From: Bacteroidales bacterium | Lineage (GTDB): Bacteria > Bacteroidota > Bacteroidia > Bacteroidales > UBA12077 | Assembly: GCA_003446015.1 (NCBI GenBank) | Contig: DMBU01000058.1 | Location: 31,583-45,710 of the forward strand | Direction: 5' to 3' | DNA length: 14,128 bases | In this document: one piece after another, positions 7,284 through 14,128 of the stretch | Layout: every line of letters starts with the position of its first letter | Numbering within the stretch: the first letter of the stretch is position 1 | The notes under the pieces: model-generated | Seen by the model: only the letters and a program-made list of their open reading frames with translations | Database searches by the model: none | Told to the model about the DNA's origin: nothing | Made by a program: the position numbers and the translations under genes

Positions 7284-8300
7284 ATGACCCAAAATAAGAT
7301 TAAGTTTTATGTAGCTCTTCAAGGAAATTACTCACCTCCAACTTATATTAACTTAGCCAAAAGTATTGAACAATTAGGATATGATCGTATTTACGTATAC
7401 GATGATTTATTCTATTATCCATCGATACCGATTTTAACTTTAATTGCAGAGCATACCAGTAGCATAGAATTAGGTCCGTGTTTGTTAAATGGTTTTTACA
7501 GGCATCCTGCGCTAATTACAACAAGCATTTTAGCCATACATGAAATGGCTCCTGGTCGCACGGTTTTAGGACTTGGCAGAGGAGCATTTTACGATTTTTT
7601 AGGAATGGACAGCCGGGAGGAAAACACACGCATGGCATTCGAAGAAAACGTGAAACTGGTGAAGCATTTTTTAGATCTTAAAAAAGAAAAATTTTCGGGG
7701 AAGTATTTTAATGCAAACGAAAATGCTTTCCTTAGAATTAAATCGGCTAATATTCCTTTAATTACAGGAACATGGAACGAGGATATGGCATATATTGCAG
7801 GGCAGTATTGCAATGAGATACAAATTGCCGATGTTTGGGATATTGATTATTTAAACCGTTTACAAAACAGTTTCCTGATAGGTAATTGCGAAAACAAACT
7901 TATACAGGATCCTAAATTCTCCATCGGGGGAATTTGTTGTGTTTCGGAAGATGAAGAAAAATGCCGAAAGAAAGTTACCGAAACAACCATCGTGTACCTT
8001 CCCTATTTAACCAGGATTTTGGACCGTTGCGGTGTAAAGTATAAAGAAACAGATATTCAAAAAATGTCGGAATTATCCAAGGCAGGAAAAATTGAAGAAG
8101 CAGCAAAGTATGTAACGGACGAAATGATTAACACCCTTACCATTTGGGGTACACCCCGGCAAGTTGCAGATAAAATAAACAAAACCCTTGAAAAAGTTAA
8201 GGTAGATTCCATCATGTTTTCAGTACCCTTTGGTGTAGAAGATTCAGTTGAACAAAACCTTAAACTGATCAGGGAGAAAGTTATTCCGTATATTTGTTAG
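7284..8300 (+). CDS. LLM-class flavin-dependent oxidoreductase
   Basis: A 338-residue luciferase-like monooxygenase-superfamily protein with the expected TIM-barrel order. An N-terminal strand (KIKFYVALQG) is followed by SIEQLGYDRIYVYDD, then TSSIELGPCLLNGFYRHPALITTSILAIHEMAPGR split over two strands, the flavin-binding LGLGRGAF segment near residue 95, and a C-terminal TIWGTPRQVADKINKTLEKVKVDSIMFSVPFG. The last is the usual G-x-P-xxV end of the family. Closest in style to 5,10-methylenetetrahydromethanopterin reductase-like (F420 or FMN) members, but the cofactor and substrate cannot be read from sequence alone. The start at 7284 is chosen because an upstream in-frame ATG at 7212 would place a perfect terminator hairpin inside the gene. 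No exact promoter consensus is visible in the 16 bp between the terminator and the ATG, so expression may rely on read-through or a weak promoter. Confidence 0.85.
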   Translation: MTQNKIKFYVALQGNYSPPTYINLAKSIEQLGYDRIYVYDDLFYYPSIPILTLIAEHTSSIELGPCLLNGFYRHPALITTSILAIHEMAPGRTVLGLGRGAFYDFLGMDSREENTRMAFEENVKLVKHFLDLKKEKFSGKYFNANENAFLRIKSANIPLITGTWNEDMAYIAGQYCNEIQIADVWDIDYLNRLQNSFLIGNCENKLIQDPKFSIGGICCVSEDEEKCRKKVTETTIVYLPYLTRILDRCGVKYKETDIQKMSELSKAGKIEEAAKYVTDEMINTLTIWGTPRQVADKINKTLEKVKVDSIMFSVPFGVEDSVEQNLKLIREKVIPYIC

Positions 8301-8673
8301 TTATAAGTAAGGCGATTTTTTCAGAATTGTAAACTGCTTTTTATCTTTTCAAGTTCGTAAATCAAGAATAATTTTTATCAGTTTGATAGCTTTTGCAAAT
8401 TGTAAATTGCATCTCATTCTGACAATAAAAGTATTATTTCTGTTCGTAGCAGTTTGATATAGTGTTTTCTTGAGATTGGTTTGGTTGTAATGACAAGTAA
8501 AAAATTAGTATTCCAGTGAGCTTTGCAGCCTCACGGCTGCATTTAGGATTTCACAACACACCTTTAGCACATTTGCTGCGCTGCGCTGCGCAAAAGAGCT
8601 AAAGTTTTGCCACACAACTTTGATGTGTTTAGTTTTTTTGCTAATTTCATAAAACATTTTAACTCTTATAATT
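8301..8673. other. 373-bp intergenic region, palindrome-rich at its right end
   Basis: No gene is visible. The left two-thirds is plain A+T-rich sequence with a 10-bp direct repeat CAGTTTGATA (8379-8388 and 8450-8459). The right third differs in composition and holds three hairpins. GCAGCC/GGCTGC with a 4-nt loop lies at 8525-8540. TTTAGC/GCTAAA at 8563-8603 encloses an imperfect triplication of GCTGC flanked by TTTGC and GCAAA. ACACA/TGTGT with a 7-nt loop lies at 8612-8628. The block ends 45 bp before the membrane-protein gene of the CRISPR locus. It resembles REP-like or mobile-element-derived intergenic sequence; no transposase is nearby. No exact TAnnTTTG promoter was found for the downstream gene. 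Confidence 0.6.
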
Positions 8674-9375
8674 ATGGAAAAATTCTCATTATTTGATTTT
8701 GCATCCTTTATCCTACCAGGTTGTACGTTTCTAATATTAAGTTATCTTATACTCTCTTTTCAGAATATTCAGTTTATTCCGAATGAAATGCCATCAATCG
8801 AAGTTATTATTATTCCTCTTTTATTAGTTGGTTATTTATTTGGGCATCTTTTAAGTCTGATAGGCAAAAAAACTGAAAAATGGATCACAGGTATGAAAAC
8901 ACCTTGGATAACTTATCTGAAAAATAATTCTAAAGAAGCAGAAATAATAAACTCTAAATGTATTTCATTATTCAACGCCGGTTTTATAAATGAAAATAAA
9001 GAAATTGATATTGCTAAAAGTGATAAGTTATATGATACTATATATGAATATATTGAATTTAAAGATAAAGATGAAAAAATCAAGATATTGTATTCGCAAT
9101 ACGGATTTTTTAGAAACTCATCCGCAGTTTGGATCTCATTATTTTCATTGTTACTCGTTATATTAATACTTAAATTAGTTGGGGTCACTTTTATTATTTC
9201 TACTATTATCTCAATTATTCTATATTCAATAATCGTTTTATTGCTTTCATTCGCTTCTTTATTACTCTGTAAAAAAAGGAAACTATTGACCATGTATTAT
9301 GTTTACCGCACGTTTCTAATAATGAATTTACAAGACAAAAATGAATATCCTTATGAGAAAAAATTACCAAACTAA
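8674..9375 (+). CDS. csx27: Csx27-like membrane accessory protein of type VI-B CRISPR
   Basis: A 233-residue protein with four predicted transmembrane helices (about 9-29, 43-63, 151-169 and 172-198). A polar region of about 85 residues separates helices 2 and 3. The lysine-rich segments after helix 2 (GKKTEKW) and helix 4 (CKKRKLL) put the middle domain and the C-terminus in the cytoplasm. Type VI-B1 loci carry Csx27, described as a multi-pass membrane protein that dampens Cas13b interference; VI-B2 loci carry Csx28, smaller and with one membrane segment plus a HEPN-like RxxxxH motif that boosts it. Four helices and no RxxxxH motif favour Csx27. The gene overlaps cas13b by 35 nt, so the two are co-transcribed and translation is probably coupled. 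The identification rests on topology and neighbourhood, not on a sequence motif I can name, so a divergent member or an unrelated membrane effector remains possible. Confidence 0.65.
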   Translation: MEKFSLFDFASFILPGCTFLILSYLILSFQNIQFIPNEMPSIEVIIIPLLLVGYLFGHLLSLIGKKTEKWITGMKTPWITYLKNNSKEAEIINSKCISLFNAGFINENKEIDIAKSDKLYDTIYEYIEFKDKDEKIKILYSQYGFFRNSSAVWISLFSLLLVILILKLVGVTFIISTIISIILYSIIVLLLSFASLLLCKKRKLLTMYYVYRTFLIMNLQDKNEYPYEKKLPN

Positions 9376-12300
9376 ACCAAAAGCACCAATTTCGACTGAT
9401 CAATTATTTACAGGTGCAAAAACTCCTGAATATGCAGTATTCTATAATATAGCATATTGGTGGATGAGTGAAATGCTAAAAAGACTCTATAAAAATACTG
9501 ATACATCAATACATGAAGATACATCACCTTTTATTCAGCGTTTTGTTAACGATGGAGAAGAGATTAATTCATCTATTTTTTCTGATGCTGACTATATCAA
9601 ACTGCGTGATTATTTATGGAAAGGTTATTTGTTCGACAAAAACAAATCAGGATCAATTATTACTTTTAAAGATAAAGTAATAATTCATAAAATAATCGCT
9701 AAACTTGCTGAAATCCGTAACTTTCATTCACATTACTGGCATGATAATTCAATTCTTAAGTGTGATGAAGATTTGAAAAGTTGGATAGATTTTCTTCACA
9801 ATTATGCTGTGGATAAATTAAGAGTTGAATATTCAAAAGAAATAGAAAGGTACGAGTCAAATAGAGACAATCTTTTCGATATGCATGGAAGCGACTATTT
9901 TATTACCCAAGAAGGTCGCAATTTTTTTCTGAGTTTTTTCTTAAAAAAGAGTGAAATGTCTCGCTTTATGCAACAACGAAAAGGTTGTAAACGAAATGAT
10001 AAACCTGAATTTATGATAAAGCATCAGGTATATCGTTATTACACACATCGTGATGGTGCTTCAAGAAATAGATATAGTATTGAAGAAACTGTATTCTCCG
10101 CCCTTGATCCTGATTCTAAGTCTGAAATAAATAAAGCAAGACAAGTATATAAAATGCTTGCTTACTTAAATGATATACCATCAGAAGTAATTGATAAAAA
10201 ACTATTTCCTTTATTGTTGAATGATGAAATAGTGGAAGATTCTACACAAATAATTAAATTTATTAAAAAACATAATCTATTTAGCAATTGTAAATTCGGC
10301 ATAATTGAAGATTCTAAAGGAGAAGTAATCCAAAAGGAAGTTCTATTTTCTTATGTTGATAGCAAATATAATTTTAGAATCAGAATTGCCGCATTACATA
10401 AGCTTATTCTTGATATAATCAGAAATTCTAAAAGAGAAGAAGAGTTTTACAATACCCTTAAAACCTTTGGTGATTTTCGTGATCAATTTCCTATTATTCT
10501 TGATGATATTAAAAAAGGAATTGGAAATATTGAAGAATTAAATGAGTATTATATCTTTAAATTAAAGGCTGATGATAAAACACGCGGATTACTTGGAAAA
10601 GTTATTGATGATTATAACAAAAACCAGTTCATTAAGTTAAAAGATTACAATGAGTTAAAAGAAAAATCAGTTGATGAACCTATTCAATTAATTTATCATA
10701 ACTTTTATTTTGAATCAGGGCAAAAGCCACGCAGTGGTAACCAATTTATGGAGTTTGCAGTAAAATACCTGATGGATAAAAACCTTGTACCAAATTGGGA
10801 GTGGCTGCTTGAGAAGTATGAATCAGAAGAAGTTGAAAAAAAGCTTGAAAATAACAATCCAAAAAAAGTAGTAAAACACATAAAAGCATATTTTTCATAT
10901 ATTCCTGACGGTTACAGGCTCCATTTCAAAGAAGATCATGTATTACTTAGATTAAAATATGAATCTGAAATTATTATTGAAGTTGGTGAAAATGCAATGA
11001 AAAATTTACTAATAACACATTTCCACGGTAAGCCAATTAATGAAGTAGTAGAAAAAACCGTATCCGATATTAATAAAATTAAACATGTTGCAAAAAATAA
11101 TAAAACATTAACCGAGAAACTCGAATTGTTAAATGATAAAACAATACCGCGTTATCTGAAATTAATGATGCACGATGAATCGGTTATGCAAAATGAAACA
11201 ATCAATTATTCAATAATTCAGGCAAAAAATAGAATTGATAGATTAATTGAATATTTTGAAGATTTGCACTCTGATAAAGTTAAACTCAATCGTAGAGAAA
11301 TAAACATTCAACTTATTAGGTGCTATAAATATTTCGATTGGAATTATCCCAATAACAGCGAATATAAATTTCTACGCCAGAATGAATATCAGTTGATGAG
11401 TATCTATCATTACACTTTAGCAAAACCAAAAAATGCAAAGCATCATCTTTTAATATTGAGAAAAGAATTATTCGGCGATATAAACAAACATTTACCAACA
11501 AATTTAAAGTTAATACTGGAAGAAGCAACAAGTATAGATGAACTATTTAAAACAGTATTATTAGAAACTATTAGCAGACTCAATAAATGGAAAAACAGGT
11601 TTTCTTCTATGAATTCAAATCAGAAAAAAGATTGTTTAAGCAAACTTGGGATCCACATTCCTAAAATACCTGTTCCTGATGCATCAAATAAAGCAAATCT
11701 GGGACAAATGAAGAATTTACCTTTTATGTTGCATCCATCTTTAGTCTTTATGACTTTTAAATATAGTCGCAGTTCTACAATATTTTCTGAATATCGTGAC
11801 AATCCAAAAAACTCTAAAGGTCTTTTAATGGATCATTATAATTTTCAGTCGTATTTGGATTTACATTCTGTTCTAATTGACCAAAAACAAGCTCACAAAA
11901 TAGTTGGAACAATAAATAATTTGAAAACACTGGATACTTTAATTTGGCAAATGACTAAAAAATATTTGGATGATACTACATCAGATATATTAAAGAATAT
12001 TACTAATGAATTAATAAACAGTAGCACAGAAAATTTTAATGTCAATCAATTACACAATTTTGAATTTCCTATTTTTAAATCTGACAAATCAGAAGTTAAG
12101 CCGTTTAAAGTAATAGTAAAATTTAAGCAGTTAGCTGATTTTATGTTAATAACCGAAAAACCTTTGAAAAATGTAGCTTTACAACTTTTTAAACGCTATC
12201 AAACCAATGAAGAGCTTGAAAAGTTAGAAGTATATTTCAAAAATGGTTTTTACGAAATTCCATACGTTCAAATAAAGCAAGAAATGGACAGAATCTATCG

Positions 12301-12664
12301 TGAATCACTCATATTAGCTGATTTCATTTTAGACTGGGAAAAATCCATTGTTGATAAAATTCCTGAAATTGAAAAACAAAAATTAATTGAATCTGCAAAA
12401 CAAAATACAAATGGATATAAAGCCTATATTAATTTTGACACTGTTTGTAATTATGCAGGTTTAATAAAAGAAGAACAATCTGAATTACAAAATCTGCGTA
12501 ATCATGCATTACATGCTAAAATACCTGATAAAGATTGGACTTACAAACAAAAACTAAATGATAACAGGATTCAAAAAATGCTATACATAACTCTCGAAAA
12601 ACTGGAAAAGTATGAAAAAAAGAATGCTTATTACGAATCCAAGGTTTTACACAATACGTACTAA
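9341..12664 (+). CDS. cas13b: Cas13b, type VI-B RNA-guided RNase
   Basis: An 1107-residue single effector. Cas13b pairs a crRNA with complementary RNA and then cuts RNA in cis and in trans with two HEPN domains; it also processes its own pre-crRNA. Both HEPN catalytic motifs are intact and close to the ends, the diagnostic Cas13b layout: R126-N-F-H-S-H131 near the N-terminus and R1053-N-H-A-L-H1058 near the C-terminus. Other Cas13 families place the HEPN motifs internally. The length is within the Cas13b range (about 1090-1220). The long middle is lysine- and asparagine-rich with alternating helical stretches, as expected for the helical and lid regions. A second ATG at 9353 could be the start; either choice overlaps the upstream membrane-protein gene. 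The CRISPR array begins 10 bp after the stop codon. The repeats have the 36-bp size, orientation and motif pattern of known VI-B repeats. No truncation or frameshift was seen. Confidence 0.95.
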   Translation: MNILMRKNYQTKPKAPISTDQLFTGAKTPEYAVFYNIAYWWMSEMLKRLYKNTDTSIHEDTSPFIQRFVNDGEEINSSIFSDADYIKLRDYLWKGYLFDKNKSGSIITFKDKVIIHKIIAKLAEIRNFHSHYWHDNSILKCDEDLKSWIDFLHNYAVDKLRVEYSKEIERYESNRDNLFDMHGSDYFITQEGRNFFLSFFLKKSEMSRFMQQRKGCKRNDKPEFMIKHQVYRYYTHRDGASRNRYSIEETVFSALDPDSKSEINKARQVYKMLAYLNDIPSEVIDKKLFPLLLNDEIVEDSTQIIKFIKKHNLFSNCKFGIIEDSKGEVIQKEVLFSYVDSKYNFRIRIAALHKLILDIIRNSKREEEFYNTLKTFGDFRDQFPIILDDIKKGIGNIEELNEYYIFKLKADDKTRGLLGKVIDDYNKNQFIKLKDYNELKEKSVDEPIQLIYHNFYFESGQKPRSGNQFMEFAVKYLMDKNLVPNWEWLLEKYESEEVEKKLENNNPKKVVKHIKAYFSYIPDGYRLHFKEDHVLLRLKYESEIIIEVGENAMKNLLITHFHGKPINEVVEKTVSDINKIKHVAKNNKTLTEKLELLNDKTIPRYLKLMMHDESVMQNETINYSIIQAKNRIDRLIEYFEDLHSDKVKLNRREINIQLIRCYKYFDWNYPNNSEYKFLRQNEYQLMSIYHYTLAKPKNAKHHLLILRKELFGDINKHLPTNLKLILEEATSIDELFKTVLLETISRLNKWKNRFSSMNSNQKKDCLSKLGIHIPKIPVPDASNKANLGQMKNLPFMLHPSLVFMTFKYSRSSTIFSEYRDNPKNSKGLLMDHYNFQSYLDLHSVLIDQKQAHKIVGTINNLKTLDTLIWQMTKKYLDDTTSDILKNITNELINSSTENFNVNQLHNFEFPIFKSDKSEVKPFKVIVKFKQLADFMLITEKPLKNVALQLFKRYQTNEELEKLEVYFKNGFYEIPYVQIKQEMDRIYRESLILADFILDWEKSIVDKIPEIEKQKLIESAKQNTNGYKAYINFDTVCNYAGLIKEEQSELQNLRNHALHAKIPDKDWTYKQKLNDNRIQKMLYITLEKLEKYEKKNAYYESKVLHNTY

Positions 12665-12674
12665 TAAATTCCAT

Positions 12675-13238
12675 GGTACAGATGCCTTCTTTTTGAAAGG
12701 CACAAATACCAACAATAAAAATGTATGAATGATGAGCAAGGTACAGATGCCTTCTTTTTGAAAGGCACAAATACCTTAAACTATACGACAAATACTTTCA
12801 TATTTGGTGTGGAATCCTTCTTTTTGAAAGGTAGTTACACCAAATTTCCGTCTCATATAACCTGCGATGTTGGTGTGGAAGCCTTCTTTTTGAAAGGTAG
12901 TTACACCAAGAGCAATCGCAATACTCAGTAGTGCCGAGGTGTGGAAGCCTTCTTTTTGAAAGGTAGTTACACCGGTATCTTAAAACCTTCCCTTATTCTC
13001 TGCGGTGTGAAAACCTTCTTTTTGAAATGTAAAAACACCCATTTCTTTTTTATAGTAAAAGGGTTTTTTTGGTGTGGAAACTTTCTTTTTGTAAAACAAA
13101 AACACCAAAATTCCCATCTACTACTTACCGCTCTGTGGTGTGAAATATTTCTTATTGAAAAGTAAATACACCAGCAATAATGCCGTATAGAGCGGACGTA
13201 CAGGTGTGAGATCCTTCTTTTTGAAAGGTAAATACACC
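12675..13238 (+). CRISPR. Type VI-B CRISPR array, nine repeats and eight spacers
   Basis: Repeats of 36 bp occupy 12675-12710, 12740-12775, 12806-12841, 12872-12907, 12938-12973, 13004-13039, 13071-13106, 13137-13172 and 13203-13238. Spacers are 29, 30, 30, 30, 30, 31, 30 and 30 bp, fitting the 30-nt guides of Cas13b. The majority repeat opens GGTGTGGAAG, has the core CCTTCTTTTTGAAAGG and ends TTACACC. It closely parallels the published Prevotella Cas13b repeat (GTTGTGGAAGG at the start, TTACAAC at the end), so crRNAs are read in the plus direction with the repeat at their 3' side. Repeats 1 and 2 form a separate class, 4 and 5 are identical, 3 differs from these at one base, and 6-9 are more diverged. 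All spacers are different and none matches elsewhere in the window. No leader separates the array from cas13b. Confidence 0.98.
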
Positions 13239-13241
13239 CTC

Positions 13242-13309
13242 ATTACAAACACTTTGGGAAGCCTGCCTTAGCAAACACACAGCCAAAGGCTTTCCAAAAA
13301 GTTTGTAAT
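13242..13309. repeat. Long imperfect inverted repeat abutting the array
   Basis: Arms 13242-13263 (starting ATTACAAAC, ending GGGAAGCC) and 13288-13309 (starting GGCTTTCC, ending GTTTGTAAT) are complementary at 19 of 22 positions, with a 24-nt loop. It begins 3 bp after the last CRISPR repeat. No T-tract follows, so it is not a classical terminator, though a hairpin this long could protect or end the array transcript. A structured RNA or a mobile-element remnant are alternatives. Confidence 0.8.
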
Positions 13310-13501
13310 CCACCCCAATTTTGCTGTTCCAGCAATATATAATCCCAACCTAAATACTAATTTTTTAGTCTTTCATGGAAAAGTTTTTACCAAACTGACA
13401 AGTATTGCAGCATGTCGCCCAACTTATAACACGTGTTCAACAAAAATGCGGGGTTTTGGTGGTTTGCTGACAAAATATTATCTTAGTAAAGTTGTTCAAC
13501 G

Positions 13502-13687
13502 GTGGATAATGAAACAGGGCGAAATTCACGCTCTTTTTCTATGGCTGAAACATTATTAATAAACCACCAAAAGTTCACATCTACGATTAATGAGAATATC
13601 CAAAAAGTCAGCATTGATAAAAAAAGCTTTCAAGAACCTTTAGATAAACATTTAAAAAGGGTTGATACTTGGTCTTCAAAAAATTAA
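13502..13687 (+). CDS. Possible 61-residue hypothetical protein or gene fragment
   Basis: An open frame starting with GTG, with an inner ATG at 13541 giving a 48-residue version (MAETLLINHQKFTSTI). The product is hydrophilic and helical-looking, without any motif I recognise. The GTG start lies in a sequence block that looks like a non-coding repeat, and no promoter element or ribosome-binding site is visible. It may be a chance frame or the tail of a decayed gene. Confidence 0.15.
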   Translation: MDNETGRNSRSFSMAETLLINHQKFTSTINENIQKVSIDKKSFQEPLDKHLKRVDTWSSKN

Positions 13688-13806
13688 GTTTAAAGATTTA
13701 ATTGAATCCTAAGATTTATAAAATGCATCTATTCATTTAGATTACTATTTGACTCCAGGAAGCGCTAAAATACGGATCACTTCATATTCTTGTGGGATGA
13801 TAAAAA

Positions 13807-13965
13807 TTAAGTATAAATTTTAGCGTCTTTGTTTAAAAAGAAAGTTATATCGTTCACACATCTTAAAGTTTCTATAAAAGCCTTCAGTTTTGTATCAAAA
13901 GTTTTCTTCCGATAAGGGTGAAACGTTAGCAGAACTTGTATCGATAAAACAGAATATTTAAATAA
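13807..13965 (-). pseudogene. Possible decayed coding fragment
   Basis: On the minus strand 52 sense codons run without a start codon and end in TAA at 13807-13809. The predicted sequence includes FDTKLKAFIETLRCVNDI and FFLNKDAKIYT, which looks protein-like. Another minus-strand frame continues it at 13745-13819, reading IIPQEYEVIRILALPGVK before a TAG. Two adjacent protein-like pieces in different frames would fit a frameshifted remnant, but I recognise no family and chance cannot be excluded. Confidence 0.2.
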
Positions 13966-14083
13966 TTAGAATAGAACATTGTAATTTTTTATTAAATGAA
14001 TTATAATTTACATTGGTTAAGATTGAGAAGCTGTATTTCTGCATCTCATAAATGATCTTTTAATTAACAATTAGTTTTTTATT

Positions 14084-14105
14084 GTTCTTTTCTTGATAAA
14101 AGAAC
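14084..14105. terminator. Terminator-like hairpin near the right edge
   Basis: A perfect 8-bp stem GTTCTTTT/AAAAGAAC with the loop CTTGAT. It is flanked on the left by a T-run (14073-14080, TAGTTTTTTA) and on the right by CCAAAAT. Because the arms are T- and A-rich it could end transcripts in either direction. Sequences of this kind recur between genes in Bacteroidota. Confidence 0.4.
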
Positions 14106-14128
14106 CAAAATCAACCGAAATGAACGAA

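Larger units (their letters stand above)
13310..14083. other. Array-distal region without a confident gene
   Basis: About 770 bp of A+T-rich DNA with several small structures. A 6-bp hairpin TTGCTG/CAGCAA with a 3-nt loop lies at 13321-13335. A perfect 10-bp palindrome AACACGTGTT lies at 13428-13437. TGTTCAAC is repeated at 13434-13441 and 13493-13500, bracketing a G-rich GCGGGG-TTTTGGTGG stretch. A 9-bp inverted repeat CGCTAAAAT/ATTTTAGCG lies at 13763-13771 and 13817-13825. Two short reading frames (13502-13687 plus, 13807-13965 minus) are listed separately with low confidence. No tRNA, att site or transposase was seen. Confidence 0.5.

Noticed and set aside
12725..13165. Two plus-strand frames with repeated EAFFLKGSYT-like peptides
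   Set aside because: They are translations of the CRISPR repeats and spacers; the peptide periodicity is that of the array.
13239..13320. A tracrRNA-like RNA downstream of the array
   Set aside because: The inverted repeat there shows no extended complementarity to the CRISPR repeats, and Cas13b processes crRNA without a tracrRNA.
13417..13500. Integron attC-like site
   Set aside because: GCCCAAC fits the RYYYAAC half-site, but no GTTRRRY partner occurs at the proper distance and no integrase is present.

Overview
The window looks like chromosomal DNA of an A+T-rich Bacteroidota bacterium, most likely from the Bacteroidales/Marinilabiliales side of the phylum. Four things point there. Several gene starts are preceded by TAnnTTTG, the -7 element of the primary Bacteroidota sigma factor. 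There is a fused DUF2027-Smr protein, an architecture typical of this phylum. The QueA-family protein is long, as in Bacteroidota. The CRISPR system is type VI-B, which is almost confined to Bacteroidota.

Left part, about 1-8300, is ordinary chromosomal content. On the minus strand lie the RNase P RNA gene (rnpB, 170-505) with its promoter and terminator, a 100-bp direct repeat pair (549-795), and the DUF2027-Smr gene (824-1879). Two promoters facing opposite ways and practically overlapping (1909-1926) drive the Smr gene leftward and a queA-family tRNA-modification gene rightward. Then, all on the plus strand, come a YgiQ-family radical SAM protein, a small STAS/SEC14-like protein, a KamA-like radical SAM protein preceded by a structured 230-bp leader region, a strong rho-independent terminator, and a luciferase-like flavin oxidoreductase.

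Right part, about 8301-14128, is accessory. A palindrome-rich spacer leads into a compact type VI-B CRISPR-Cas locus. A four-helix membrane protein (Csx27-like) overlaps by 35 nt a 1107-residue Cas13b with both HEPN RxxxxH motifs intact. Only 10 bp after the cas13b stop codon an array begins with nine 36-bp repeats and eight 29-31-bp spacers. No cas1, cas2 or other adaptation gene is present. The expected logic is RNA-guided RNA cleavage: the array supplies crRNAs, Cas13b processes and uses them to cut target transcripts through its HEPN pair, and the membrane partner tunes that activity.

The array is unusual. Its first two repeats belong to a distinct sequence class, and differences between repeats include base-pair-preserving double changes in both the outer and the inner stem, so one array carries covariation evidence for the crRNA handle. 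Directly after the last repeat is a 68-bp imperfect inverted repeat. The final ~800 bp hold small palindromes and gene-fragment-like stretches but no confident gene.
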